The notes under the pieces were generated by a model. The model made no database searches and was not told the DNA's origin. It saw nothing but the letters and a program-made list of their open reading frames with translations. Made by a program: the position numbers and the translations under genes. A stretch of 64,000 nucleotides of DNA. It comes from Bacillota bacterium (GTDB taxonomy: Bacteria > Bacillota > Clostridia > Christensenellales > Pumilibacteraceae). The stretch covers positions 434,001 through 498,000 of the forward strand of contig WRLT01000001.1 of NCBI GenBank assembly GCA_009777485.1, written 5' to 3'. Positions 26,484 to 35,118 of the stretch are shown here, in pieces (the first letter of the stretch is position 1; each line of letters starts with the position of its first letter).

Positions 26484-26512
26484 TTGACAAACCCCGCATA
26501 AGCATATATAAT
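26484..26512 (+). promoter_or_regulatory. tRNA-Ser promoter
   Basis: TTGACA (26484-26489), 17 bp, TATAAT (26507-26512). Confidence 0.8.
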
Positions 26513-26565
26513 ACAACATGGGCTGCGTCCACAGCCTATAATACAAGTCAGCCCCCTTAAACTTT

Positions 26566-26653
<88 letters not shown>

Positions 26654-26689
26654 CGCAAAAGAGTTGCTTGAAAAAGCAACTCTTTTGCA
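26654..26689 (+). terminator. tRNA-Ser terminator
   Basis: Stem GCAAAAGAGTTGCTT / AAGCAACTCTTTTGC with GAAA-type loop. The hairpin array begins at its last bases. Confidence 0.75.
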
Positions 26690-26852
26690 ATTATATTTGC
26701 CCTTACGGGCAAGTGATATTAGCTGCGCTAATGATATTGCTGCCGCAATGATATTCGCTGCGCGAATGTCGGCTTGGGGCAAATATAATATCACTTTTCG
26801 TAGAAAAATATCATTACGAAGTAATATCATTGAAACTATGTTTCAATATCAT
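26690..26852. repeat. Hairpin-array element A
   Basis: Box 26690-26789 is bounded by a perfect 13-bp inverted repeat (ATTATATTTGCCC / GGGCAAATATAAT) and holds four small hairpins: 26697-26712, 26719-26731, 26737-26748, 26754-26766, linked by (G)TGATA. Three more hairpins follow (26795-26807, 26814-26824, 26830-26846) linked by TATCA, the reverse complement. All hairpins start TT and end AA with loops mostly of 3 nt. Its mirror counterpart is at 53590-53763. Confidence 0.9.
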
Positions 26853-27633
26853 TTTTTTCTTTGCCATATTTTTTTATAATATTTTTGCGCCGAATGTTAT
26901 TAAAATCATTAGCAAATTTAATGAATTTTTCTTCTTTAAAAAAGGTGTCTCTATGTATTTCCAGCTCACCCTCAGTAAATACATATTTAATTGACGCAAA
27001 ATGCTTTAATTCAGGAATATACTCTATTAGATGTCGAATATCCGTAATATAATCTGCCATGAAACCTATCGCTTCAATATCTTGCTTATCAGAATAATAT
27101 TCTATTTTTTTCCGAAGTGTAAAAAAACTTGAAATACGTTCTGTTTCAATTATTTTGTTATTTTCACATTCAATAAAGTAAAATTTTGTTAAATGCACAT
27201 TTTCGATAATCTTTGACATTAATTCTTTAACTTCATTTGAATCACTATTTTTTGCTATTATGCGCTTGTAGCATTCATGATAACATCTATGTTCTTTTCT
27301 CAAAAAATCATTTAATGTTATTTGCTCATTAAAGCTTGTATATGTATCAAAATCTAATATTTGGTTGTATAAACCTATAATAAACTTATCAAAGAAATTT
27401 GCTCTTTTCTTTTTGGCATCAATACGTTTTTCTAAAACAATAACATAATAAAAAGTGATGGAAACAATTGACGAACTTAGTATTCCAACCCCATACTCTC
27501 TTAAAGAAGGTGCTATCAAAAAGAATGCACCTGTTAAAAACAAAGACCACATAATTGACTGAATTAAACTATGTAGCACTTTAATATGATGCTTTACATT
27601 TTTGCTATATTGATTTGTAGTAAGTTCTTCCAT
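26836..27633 (-). CDS. Hypothetical membrane protein, 265 aa
   Basis: Not recognised. Two adjacent membrane helices near residues 25-72 (SIMWSLFLTGAFFLIAPSL, GVGILSSSIVSITFYYVIVL), then a 190-residue cytosolic helical region rich in Lys, Glu, Phe and Tyr. ATG after GGAGTGATAT. AT-rich, in an accessory island downstream of tRNA-Ser. Its last codons (KNDIET) and stop are encoded by the outer hairpin of array A. Could be an effector of a defence or stress system; no motif proves this. Confidence 0.65.
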   Translation of the reverse strand: MEELTTNQYSKNVKHHIKVLHSLIQSIMWSLFLTGAFFLIAPSLREYGVGILSSSIVSITFYYVIVLEKRIDAKKKRANFFDKFIIGLYNQILDFDTYTSFNEQITLNDFLRKEHRCYHECYKRIIAKNSDSNEVKELMSKIIENVHLTKFYFIECENNKIIETERISSFFTLRKKIEYYSDKQDIEAIGFMADYITDIRHLIEYIPELKHFASIKYVFTEGELEIHRDTFFKEEKFIKFANDFNNIRRKNIIKKYGKEKNDIET

Positions 27634-27678
27634 ATATCACTCCATAATATTATTAATTCATTTTTTATATCGCTATCT

Positions 27679-27879
27679 TTAAAATTCCTCTAAACCCAAA
27701 AGATAGTCCGCTGATACGCCAAAATATTCGCATAGCTTTTTTATTGTTTGAATGTTCGGCTCTAACGAACCTGTTTCATAATTGCTTACGGTTCTTTGGT
27801 TTAAACCTAATTCTGCGGCAAGCTTGGTTTGAGATAAACCTTTTTCTTCTCTTAACTCTTTTATTCGTGTTTTTATCAT
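27679..27879 (-). CDS. XRE-family HTH regulator, 66 aa
   Basis: Classic Cro/CI HTH: IKELREEKGLSQTKLAAELGLNQRTVSNYETGSLEPNIQTIKKLCEYFGVSADYLLGL. The ATG at 27879 gives the usual family start, but no ribosome site is seen; a GTG about six codons upstream, behind AAAGAGAT, is an alternative. Follows another small HTH gene in the same direction. Confidence 0.8.
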   Translation of the reverse strand: MIKTRIKELREEKGLSQTKLAAELGLNQRTVSNYETGSLEPNIQTIKKLCEYFGVSADYLLGLEEF

Positions 27880-27919
27880 ATATAATATATTTACCACATA
27901 AAATCTCTTTTGCCGCCGA

Positions 27920-28129
27920 CTATACCTTTGTTCCGTCGGGAAACTCAAAGCCGAATACATAAGTGCCGCCAAGCGCAACGGCAATTTGTTGAAGCTCTGC
28001 GGTTGATAAACTATCTCTTTTCATCTTTTGACTTAAATTTTGTACGCTTGTACCTATTGCTTTTGCTAAATCAGATAAGCTAATTCCTTTGTAGGCAATA
28101 GCCATATTAACTTTTTGCGTATTGCTCAT
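27920..28129 (-). CDS. Small HTH regulator, 69 aa
   Basis: Single helix-turn-helix (YKGISLSDLAKAIGTSVQNLSQKMKRDSLSTAELQQIAVALGG) with a short strand-forming tail. ATG after AAGGAGC. Divergent from the 28251 gene; palindromes of the form CTAA...TTAG in the 121-bp gap are candidate operators. Confidence 0.8.
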   Translation of the reverse strand: MSNTQKVNMAIAYKGISLSDLAKAIGTSVQNLSQKMKRDSLSTAELQQIAVALGGTYVFGFEFPDGTKV

Positions 28130-28155
28130 AATAGCTCCTTATTTAAAAGTATAAA

Positions 28156-28238
28156 CTAAATAATTTAGCTTGTAAATACAATAATTAAATATTTAAAAAC
28201 TCTAAACCAAATGCTTGACAAAATAAACTAATTAGTTT
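28156..28238. promoter_or_regulatory. Two operator-like palindromes in divergent HTH region
   Basis: CTAAATAATTTAG at 28156-28168 and AAACTAATTAGTTT at 28225-28238. The second fills the -35/-10 spacer of the 28251 promoter, the first lies near the start of the HTH gene. Confidence 0.5.
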
Positions 28239-28243
28239 ATAAT
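28215..28243 (+). promoter_or_regulatory. Leaderless-type promoter of 28251 gene
   Basis: TTGACA (28215-28220), 17 bp, TATAAT (28238-28243), then AGTTTAT and ATG. No ribosome site possible if transcription starts 7 nt after the -10 box. Confidence 0.75.
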
Positions 28244-28250
28244 AGTTTAT

Positions 28251-28499
28251 ATGAAAAATAAAACGCCTTACTTAACACAATATTATAATCTACTATCTGA
28301 ATGGGAAATTAGCGGTATCTGTATAGACCATGCAACCCAAGACCAACTATCAAGCTTGCATACGTTACAAGCAAAAGCGATTAAGCAAAGCGGCTTATCC
28401 CGAAACGAACTAGCTTTTATTGTTAGATGCCGCAAATATAGAATTTTTACAAAAGTAAATGTTTATTCATTAAAAGAAACACAAATTATTAAATCGTAA
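28251..28499 (+). CDS. Hypothetical protein, 82 aa
   Basis: Not recognised. Small, basic, helical; no membrane segment or cysteine motif of note. Consensus promoter whose -10 box ends 7 nt before ATG, so a leaderless mRNA is predicted. Divergent from an HTH gene that may repress it, convergent with the restriction endonuclease gene. Confidence 0.6.
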   Translation: MKNKTPYLTQYYNLLSEWEISGICIDHATQDQLSSLHTLQAKAIKQSGLSRNELAFIVRCRKYRIFTKVNVYSLKETQIIKS

Positions 28500-28508
28500 A
28501 ATTTTTTA

Positions 28509-29048
28509 TCAGTCATCAATTTCGTCCTTTGGGACGGGCAGCCCTAATTTGACAAGCGGAATATACTCAAAATAATAATGACAATGAACGCTATGGATAT
28601 AATCTAAAACATCCTGATATTTCGGATTCCGAAACCAATCGCTTAAAAGATAAATATACTCAACATCTATATTTGCTTGCGATAATAATTTCTGGTACTG
28701 TTTTTTCTTAAAATCGCAAGTTTGCAGTTTTTCGTCAACGCTGCCTTCAACTTGCTGAAATTTACACTCAATTACAAAAAGCGTGTTGTTCATTAAAACA
28801 AAAATGCAGTCGTCGGGGAATAGCCGCTTTGATAAATAATTTTGCCACTCAACCTTTAACTCTTTCAAAAACACGCTGTAAAAGGAGTGTTTTTTGAACA
28901 CCCTTGCAACAATCTCATTCTCGAAAAATACTTCGTCTTTTTCGACTTTGTAGCCCGTCTTTGAGTTTAAGAAAGTCGCCAAATCCGTCTTACCCTCAAA
29001 AACTAAACCTGTCCTTGTGTTTCCGCCGCCTTTACCTTTTGCAATCAT
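28509..29048 (-). CDS. Type II restriction endonuclease, PD-(D/E)XK fold
   Basis: 179 residues. Catalytic pattern FPDD (77-80) ... VIECK (92-96) is a PD-(D/E)XK core; N-terminal GGGNTRTGLVFEGKTDLATF resembles that of enzymes paired with Dam-like methylases. It starts 9 bp after the methyltransferase gene stop. Cuts unmethylated DNA at the site its partner protects; site unknown, GATC-like palindromes being a reasonable guess from the Dam-type partner. Confidence 0.75.
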   Translation of the reverse strand: MIAKGKGGGNTRTGLVFEGKTDLATFLNSKTGYKVEKDEVFFENEIVARVFKKHSFYSVFLKELKVEWQNYLSKRLFPDDCIFVLMNNTLFVIECKFQQVEGSVDEKLQTCDFKKKQYQKLLSQANIDVEYIYLLSDWFRNPKYQDVLDYIHSVHCHYYFEYIPLVKLGLPVPKDEIDD

Positions 29049-29057
29049 AAAAACTTC

Positions 29058-29954
29058 TTAATAATTCCGAACGATAATTTCGGTAATATCGCCTCGCTTG
29101 TCCGCTTGGCAGTTTATCATTCGTTTTGCGTTTATTCTCTCGATTGTAAACCCGTTATACAAATCGTCAAAAAAATTGTCATGCGGATTCGAATTTTTTG
29201 GATCGGAATTACTTAATAAAACTTTTGCGCCCAATGCTTTTAATACCCGAACAAATTCCGCTAATTCTTTTTGATTGTTATCGTCAAAACCGTTTTTCGA
29301 ATAACCGACAAACGATTGTGTTGCCGTAATAGGGCGATACGGCGGATCGAAGTAAACAAAAGTTTTTCCTTTAACATAGGCTTCGCATTGTCTGTAATCG
29401 CCGTGACATATCGTTACTTTTTGCAATAGGTTATGTATCAAAATCAAATTATCTTTGTCGCAAATAAGCGGATTTTTATATTTGCCAAAGGGCACATTAA
29501 ATCCGCCTTTACTGTTGACACGGTAAAGACCGTTAAAACAAGTTTTATTTAGGAAAATAAAATCGGCGGCTTTTTCATAATCAAAATGACCGTTTAATCT
29601 AATAGCATTGTATTTTTTGCGAACATCTAAATAAAAATTACTTTGCTCGTCAAAGGTTAGCGCATAAAACTGTTCTTGCAGGGCTTGTAGTTGTTTTAGC
29701 ATTTCACTTACATCAGTTTTGATACAGCGGTAGCAATTTATTAGTTCTTTGTTTAAGTCAATTATTACAGCTTTTTTTATATCAAACTTTTGCAGCACAT
29801 CAAAAAGAACGGCACCACCTCCAACAAACGGCTCAATGTAAACATCCATCTTGCCGTTTATCAACTCGTCGGGATATAGTCCGTTAAGTTTATCAAGTAA
29901 TTGACTTTTTCCGCCAGCCCATTTTAAGAACGGCTTGGCAACGCTTTTGCACAT
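29058..29954 (-). CDS. D12-class adenine-N6 DNA methyltransferase (Dam/DpnM type)
   Basis: 298 residues. AdoMet motif I FLKWAGGKSQLL and EPFVGGGAV, catalytic motif IV YFDPPYRP, plus the D12 signature region FIFLNKTCFNGLYRVNSKGGFNVPFG. Methylates adenine N6 to protect against the adjacent endonuclease. ATG after AAGGAAA. First gene of the pair, in an AT-rich island. Confidence 0.93.
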   Translation of the reverse strand: MCKSVAKPFLKWAGGKSQLLDKLNGLYPDELINGKMDVYIEPFVGGGAVLFDVLQKFDIKKAVIIDLNKELINCYRCIKTDVSEMLKQLQALQEQFYALTFDEQSNFYLDVRKKYNAIRLNGHFDYEKAADFIFLNKTCFNGLYRVNSKGGFNVPFGKYKNPLICDKDNLILIHNLLQKVTICHGDYRQCEAYVKGKTFVYFDPPYRPITATQSFVGYSKNGFDDNNQKELAEFVRVLKALGAKVLLSNSDPKNSNPHDNFFDDLYNGFTIERINAKRMINCQADKRGDITEIIVRNY

Positions 29955-30105
29955 AAATTTCCTTTATGATAATATGTCAAAAATCATATATAAAGTATTA
30001 TAGCATTTTATCGTCTTTAAGTCCAATGATAGCACTATGTTTTTGAAAGTTGAAGAAATTAATTGCGGATTTTTTCCTGCATTCCTACGGAACAGGCATG
30101 GCATT

Positions 30106-30142
30106 AAAAAAACGGCAAAGCTATAAAACCTTGCCGTTTTTT
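30106..30142 (-). terminator. Terminator after P-type ATPase
   Basis: AAAAAAACGGCAA / TTGCCGTTTTTT with a 12-nt loop. T-runs on both strands, so it may work in both directions. Confidence 0.75.
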
Positions 30143-30167
30143 AATTATTTTATTAACCTACTTTCTC

Positions 30168-32891
30168 TTACGAAATTTTTTGCTGTTCTACTCGGTTTTT
30201 CTCTATGGATTTAAGTTTGTAGTTGTCCCATAGCTTGTTGTATTCTGCAAACAGCGTAGGCACAAGCGTTAGTCCAAGCGCAATCAGCCAGTGGTAAATG
30301 CTCATGTCGGTCATTTTTAACGCGGTGTTTATGCCGGGAATCGCTACCAGCAACGCCATAAGCACAAACATAGCTAATGTGCCAATCCATAAAAAGTGGT
30401 TGTCTTTAAGTGAACGGCGGAATATAGAACGGCGGCTGCGCACGGTAAAGACGTGCAGGATAGACGTCCACGCCAAAACTAAAAACGCCATAGTTTGCCC
30501 TAAGGTTTGGTTGCCGCTGTCAGCCGCTATATGCGCAACCTCTCCGGTTTGTATGTCTACAAACTTACCGATAAAAAATGCAACCAACACTACAATACTG
30601 CACACAATGGTTTGGCGGATAATTACCTGCATCAGCCCGCCGGAGAAAAAGCTTTCGTTTCGGTCAAACGGCTTTCGGTTCATAATGCGCTTGTCGGACT
30701 GTTCGCGCGCCAGTGCCATACCGGGTATACCGTCTGCAATAACATTAACTAAAAGCAGCATCATCGGCGTTACGGGAATACCCCAGCCGCTAACCTGACC
30801 AAACAGCATAATCAAAATTTCGGAGATGTTGCACACCAACAAAAAGTAAATCAGCTTGCGGATGTTAGAAAATACGTTGCGCCCTTCCGTAACGGCGTCT
30901 ACAATGGTGGTAAAGTTATCGTCCGTAAGCACCATGTCAGACGCCGACTTTGCCACCTCTGTGCCGTTAATGCCCATCGCCACGCCGACGTCCGCCGCTT
31001 TTAGTGCGGGCGCATCGTTTACCCCGTCGCCCGTCATGGCGCAAATCGCACCCTTCATCTGCCATGCCTGTACGATACGGATTTTATCCTCCGGCGTAAC
31101 ACGCGCATAAACCGAATAAAACTCTATGCTGTTGGCAAGCTCTACATCGGTAAGCTTTTCTAGCTCTTGCCCCGTTATAACGCCCTCTTTGGCGGCTATA
31201 ATGCCTAATTCGCGCGCGATAGCGGTAGCGGTGGCGGCATGGTCGCCCGTAATCATAATCGTGCGGATGCCTGCGGATTTCGCCCGTGCAATCGACGCGG
31301 CGGCTTCGGGGCGCGGCGGGTCGATTATGCCGATAAAGCCTTGAAAGGTTAAATCGGATTCTAACGCCTTTTCAAACGCCTCGCGGTTGCCCTGTGCGGG
31401 CAGCTTGTCGATTTCCTTAGAGGCTAACGTCAGTACGCGCAGCGCGTCCTCTGCAAACGTGTTATGCACCTCTTCTAGCCGCTGTACAAAGTTGGCGTCT
31501 TTTTTATTAAACGGAATGCGGTCAAACGCGCCTTTGGTAATGACTAAGTATTTTCCGTCGGGCTTTTTAACCACTACCGTCATCATCTTGCGCGCACTAG
31601 AAAAAGGAATTTCGGCTACCCGCCCGTACTGCGTATCCAACTCTTTTCTGTCTGCGCCTTTTTCTAGGTTTATCCGCATGATAGCTTTTTCGGTAGGGTC
31701 GCCGATTAGCACTTCTTTGTCGCCGTCGTGCTCGAAAGTCGCGTTAGAACACAACAAAAATTCCTTTAAAAACCACAAGTGCTCATCTGAGGTTGCCTCT
31801 GTATCGGTAATCGGCTTTTCGTCGCCGCTCAACCATAGACGGCGGATAGACATTTTATTTTGCGTTAAGGTTCCCGTTTTATCCGAACAGATAATAGAGG
31901 TGCTGCCCAACGTTTCCACCGCTTGCAGCTTTCGGATAAGCGCGTTTTTCTTAACCATCTTTTTAACGCCGTGCGTAAGCATAAGCGTTACAATCAGCAT
32001 AAGCGCCTCAGGAACAGCCGCAACCGCCAGCGTTACCGTAAGCAGCATCAAATGCAATACCTCTTGCCGCTGCAATAAGCCTATACCAAACAATACAATT
32101 GCCGACGCAACCGCGATTGCGCTGATAGCCTTGCCTAGCTTGTCAAGACGCATTTGCAGCGGCGTTTTTCTTTTTTTGGTGGTTTGCAGATAGCTTGCAA
32201 TTTTGCCCATTTGGGTGTTCATACCCGTAGAGGCGGCAATTACCCGCGCATGCCCCGAAACTACCAAACAGCCCGAAAACACCATGTTTTTTCTGTCGCC
32301 CAACGGCGCGTCGGGTTGCAGCAGTAAATCGGGATTTTTAGAAGAAGGCTCGCTTTCGCCCGTAAGGGACGCCTCGTCTACCGCAAACGATTCGCATTCG
32401 ATTACGCGTGCATCGGCAGGAACTAAATCGCCCGTTTTAAGTACAATTAAATCGCCGGGTACAATTTCGGTGGTATCGACTTGCATTTTAACGCCGTCGC
32501 GGATTACGTAGCAGTGCGGACTGTTTAAAACCGCCAAAGCCTCTAACGCGCGCTCTGCGCCGCGCTCCTGCGTGATAGCCAGTGTTGTGTTCATTGCGAC
32601 GATAATAAAGATTACTACCGGCTCCACCAGCCCCATCGCGCCGTATTCGTGCCATTCTACAATCGCCAGTGCTAAGCTTAAACCTACCGCGATTAACAAG
32701 ATAATTACCGCGATATCCTTAATCTGCCGTAAAATTTGAAAAATCAGCTTTTCCTTTTTTTTCTCGGCGAACTTATTTAAGCCGTATTGTGCGCGCCGCT
32801 TTTCTGCTTCGGCGGCGGTTAAGCCGTTTTTAGCGTCGGTTGCCTGCTCGCGCAGTACCGCGTCCGACTCCATGCTGTGCCAATTTGCCAA
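30168..32891 (-). CDS. P-type cation ATPase, Ca2+-type (P2)
   Basis: 907 residues: N-terminal cation_ATPase_N, actuator (ASLTGES), phosphorylation site CSDKTGTLT, TGDHAATA and GDGVNDAPALKAADVG hinge motifs, six C-terminal membrane helices. Cation-site residues: TM5 VCNISEILI and TM6 NVIADGIPG retain the N/E and N/D expected of Ca-ATPases, but TM4 reads VPEALML instead of PEGLP. Starts at TTG 32891, 9 nt after GGAGG. Likely exports Ca2+ or another divalent cation; exact ion open. Confidence 0.9.
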   Translation of the reverse strand: MANWHSMESDAVLREQATDAKNGLTAAEAEKRRAQYGLNKFAEKKKEKLIFQILRQIKDIAVIILLIAVGLSLALAIVEWHEYGAMGLVEPVVIFIIVAMNTTLAITQERGAERALEALAVLNSPHCYVIRDGVKMQVDTTEIVPGDLIVLKTGDLVPADARVIECESFAVDEASLTGESEPSSKNPDLLLQPDAPLGDRKNMVFSGCLVVSGHARVIAASTGMNTQMGKIASYLQTTKKRKTPLQMRLDKLGKAISAIAVASAIVLFGIGLLQRQEVLHLMLLTVTLAVAAVPEALMLIVTLMLTHGVKKMVKKNALIRKLQAVETLGSTSIICSDKTGTLTQNKMSIRRLWLSGDEKPITDTEATSDEHLWFLKEFLLCSNATFEHDGDKEVLIGDPTEKAIMRINLEKGADRKELDTQYGRVAEIPFSSARKMMTVVVKKPDGKYLVITKGAFDRIPFNKKDANFVQRLEEVHNTFAEDALRVLTLASKEIDKLPAQGNREAFEKALESDLTFQGFIGIIDPPRPEAAASIARAKSAGIRTIMITGDHAATATAIARELGIIAAKEGVITGQELEKLTDVELANSIEFYSVYARVTPEDKIRIVQAWQMKGAICAMTGDGVNDAPALKAADVGVAMGINGTEVAKSASDMVLTDDNFTTIVDAVTEGRNVFSNIRKLIYFLLVCNISEILIMLFGQVSGWGIPVTPMMLLLVNVIADGIPGMALAREQSDKRIMNRKPFDRNESFFSGGLMQVIIRQTIVCSIVVLVAFFIGKFVDIQTGEVAHIAADSGNQTLGQTMAFLVLAWTSILHVFTVRSRRSIFRRSLKDNHFLWIGTLAMFVLMALLVAIPGINTALKMTDMSIYHWLIALGLTLVPTLFAEYNKLWDNYKLKSIEKNRVEQQKIS

Positions 32892-32982
32892 CTGTAATTT
32901 CCTCCATGTATAATTAAAAACAACTATTTAGGATACTAGTGTATGTATTACCCGTTTATTTTATATAAAAAGCGGTTGCTTG

Positions 32983-33318
32983 TCAATCATTTTTTTCACG
33001 CGTGGGCTGAAAAATTGTTTGCGAATTCGCACTGATTTCGGCCATTTCCTCTACCGACAGGTTAAGGTCGGCAGTAACGCTGAAATAGCATAAATCTCCC
33101 TCGTCGTCTTTTTCGTCCTCCGAAATGCGATAGCTTGCAATCAAGCCCGCAGCCTTTAACTCCGAAAGATACGCGCCCGTTTCGGCTATAAAGCTTTTCA
33201 GCCCGTAATGCACCGAACACCTAAACTGCGCCTTTACGCGCATGCTGCCGCGATAATTGCTGCATAGCGTTTTTAAAACGGATTGCGCCTTTGGGGATAC
33301 GTTTAAAAGATTTGACAT
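32983..33318 (-). CDS. Hypothetical protein, 111 aa
   Basis: Not recognised. Helical N-terminal half (VSPKAQSVLKTLCSNYRGSM) that could be a winged-helix-like fold, then a short acidic segment and strands. ATG after AAGGAGA. Between the P-type ATPase and helicase genes, same strand; 24 bp after the helicase stop. Confidence 0.6.
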   Translation of the reverse strand: MSNLLNVSPKAQSVLKTLCSNYRGSMRVKAQFRCSVHYGLKSFIAETGAYLSELKAAGLIASYRISEDEKDDEGDLCYFSVTADLNLSVEEMAEISANSQTIFQPTREKND

Positions 33319-33342
33319 TTTTTATTATCTCCTTATAAGGGG

Positions 33343-34575
33343 TTATTTGGGCTTGCTGCGCGGCGTGTGCGCTTGCGGTGCGCGGGGGCCTCTTCGGGGC
33401 GGGCGCGGCTGCTTTACGGATTTTTCAAAAACCTTCATCGGATAGGGGTGGCTTTCCTCGATATCGATTTTTTTCTTTATCAGCTTTTCAATGTCGGCAA
33501 GCAGCTTTTTTTCGTCAAAGTCGCACAGCGATACGGCAATGCCGTCCTTGCCTGCGCGCCCCGTGCGTCCGATACGGTGTACATACGTTTCGGGCTCGTG
33601 CGGCAGCTCGTAGTTAATCACGTGCGAAATGTCGTCTATATCTAAGCCCCGCGCGGCGATGTCGGTTGCTACTAAAACGCGGCACTTTCCGCTTTTAAAA
33701 TCCGCCAAAGCGTCTACGCGCGCGCCTTGCGACTTATCGCCGTGAATCGCCTTAGAACGAATGCCCGCTTTGCGCAGTTTATCCGATAAACGGTCTGCCC
33801 CGTGCTTAGTGCGCGTAAAGATTAGCACACTGGACATATCGGGAACCTGCTTTAACAGCCATACCGCTAAATCGGGCTTAGAAGCTTTATCGGTAAGGCA
33901 AATCCATTGCTCTATGCGCTCTACCGTGCTAGAAACAGGCGTAACCGTTACTTGTACGGGGTCGTTTAGCAGCGTTTCGGTAAGCTTTTTTACTTCGGGC
34001 GGCATGGTGGCAGAAAAAAACAGCGTCTGTTTAACTTTAGGCAGCATTTCTATAATGCGGTATACATCGGGCAAAAAGCCCATATCCAACATGCGGTCTG
34101 CCTCGTCTAAAACAAAAATTTCTACGCGGCACGGGTCGATGTAGCCCTGCCAAACAAGGTCTATAAAGCGGCCGGGCGTAGCGGTAAGAATATCCACACC
34201 TTTTTTTAGCTGACGGATTTGGCTGTCCGCCCCTACTCCGCCCATTACAAGGCCTGTTTTAAGCGGCAAAAATTGACCGTAATTCATAAACGATTCGTCT
34301 ATTTGCATAGCAAGCTCCCGCGTGGGGGTTAAAATGAGTGCGCGGATACGCTGCGCCGTGTTCGCCTCCGCAGGAGGATTAAGGGCAAGACGGTGCAAAA
34401 TCGGTACGGCAAACGCGCACGTTTTGCCCGTTCCTGTTTGCGCACAGCCTAAAATGTCGCGCCCTAGCAAGGCGGGAGGAATAGCTTGCGCCTGAATCGG
34501 CGAGGGCGTAGTATAGCCAATCAAGTTAATCGCGTCGGCTATTCTTTTGTCAAATCCAAAATCGTCAAATGTCAT
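33343..34575 (-). CDS. DEAD-box RNA helicase (RhlE/CshA-like)
   Basis: 410 residues. All motifs present: Q motif (PSPIQAQAI), AQTGTGKT, PTRELA, TPGR, DEAD, SAT, ARGLDID, HRIGRTGRAG. Short basic C-tail rich in Pro and Arg (PRPPRRGPRAPQ). Unwinds structured RNA, e.g. in ribosome assembly or decay. ATG at 34575 after GGAGC; preceded by the promoter at 34679-34706 and a leader of about 97 nt. Confidence 0.93.
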   Translation of the reverse strand: MTFDDFGFDKRIADAINLIGYTTPSPIQAQAIPPALLGRDILGCAQTGTGKTCAFAVPILHRLALNPPAEANTAQRIRALILTPTRELAMQIDESFMNYGQFLPLKTGLVMGGVGADSQIRQLKKGVDILTATPGRFIDLVWQGYIDPCRVEIFVLDEADRMLDMGFLPDVYRIIEMLPKVKQTLFFSATMPPEVKKLTETLLNDPVQVTVTPVSSTVERIEQWICLTDKASKPDLAVWLLKQVPDMSSVLIFTRTKHGADRLSDKLRKAGIRSKAIHGDKSQGARVDALADFKSGKCRVLVATDIAARGLDIDDISHVINYELPHEPETYVHRIGRTGRAGKDGIAVSLCDFDEKKLLADIEKLIKKKIDIEESHPYPMKVFEKSVKQPRPPRRGPRAPQAHTPRSKPK

Positions 34576-34678
34576 GTGTGCTCCGAGTTTTATGGTTTTA
34601 GTAGTACCCAAAAAGCTTATAGCTTGCGCACCTAATAAACTAGCCTTAGCGCAAAAAAGCCGAATTCGTACAGCTTAT

Positions 34679-34706
34679 TGTATACCAAAACCCCCGCCCC
34701 TGTCAA
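34679..34706 (-). promoter_or_regulatory. DEAD-box helicase promoter
   Basis: Minus strand TTGACA (34701-34706), 16 bp G-rich spacer, TATACA (34679-34684). Confidence 0.6.
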
Positions 34707-34921
34707 CCTTTTAAACCTTGCTAGTTTTCCAGTATATGTCTCTCCCTTTTCCCGTCCCGTACCTTTCCCTTTATCCGCCCCACCTACTGCATTTTATTCT
34801 AAATCCTTAGCCGAAATTCTCCATTTTCCATTTTCCATTCTCCATTACTGAAAGCCGAAATTCTCCATTTCCCTTTTTCCATTGCTGAAAGCCGAAATTC
34901 TCCATTATACTAAAAAAATAC

Positions 34922-34950
34922 TTGCCAATTAATTTTTGTTTTGGTATACT
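34922..34950 (+). promoter_or_regulatory. tRNA-Thr promoter
   Basis: TTGCCA (34922-34927), 17 bp, TATACT (34945-34950). Confidence 0.7.
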
Positions 34951-34971
34951 GTCTGTATTCTCCCCCTTTTT

Positions 34972-35047
34972 GCTTCCGTGGCTCAGCTGGTAGAGCGAGG
35001 CATTCGTAATGCCTAGGTCAGCGGTTCGAATCCGCTCGGGAGCTCCA
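34972..35047 (+). tRNA. tRNA-Thr (CGT)
   Basis: Acceptor GCTTCCG / CGGGAGC, anticodon loop TTCGTAA in stem GGCAT/ATGCC, T arm GCGGTTCGAATCCGC, encoded CCA. An AT-rich island with an integrase remnant begins just after it. Confidence 0.95.
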
Positions 35048-35086
35048 AAAACAAAAAGTATCGTTAAGTCGGTACTTTTTTTGTTT
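35048..35086 (+). terminator. tRNA-Thr terminator
   Basis: AAACAAAAAGTA / TACTTTTTTTGTTT around a loop of about 12 nt. Confidence 0.65.
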
Positions 35087-35118
35087 ATTTTGTCTTCGTA
35101 TTGTGCTATAATCTGCCT

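Larger units (their letters stand above)
34576..34971. other. Gene-free stretch: helicase leader, word repeats, tRNA promoter
   Basis: No gene. Holds the helicase promoter, three copies of GCCGAAATTCTCCATT (34810-34825, 34854-34869, 34891-34906) with TTTCCATT words between, and the tRNA-Thr promoter. Confidence 0.6.

Noticed and set aside
26690-26852. CRISPR array
   Set aside because: Repeats are unequal hairpins with 5-nt linkers, not equal repeats with unique spacers; no cas genes.
34810-34906. CRISPR or satellite from three GCCGAAATTCTCCATT copies
   Set aside because: Spacers are low-complexity CCATT words, only three copies; more likely slippage.
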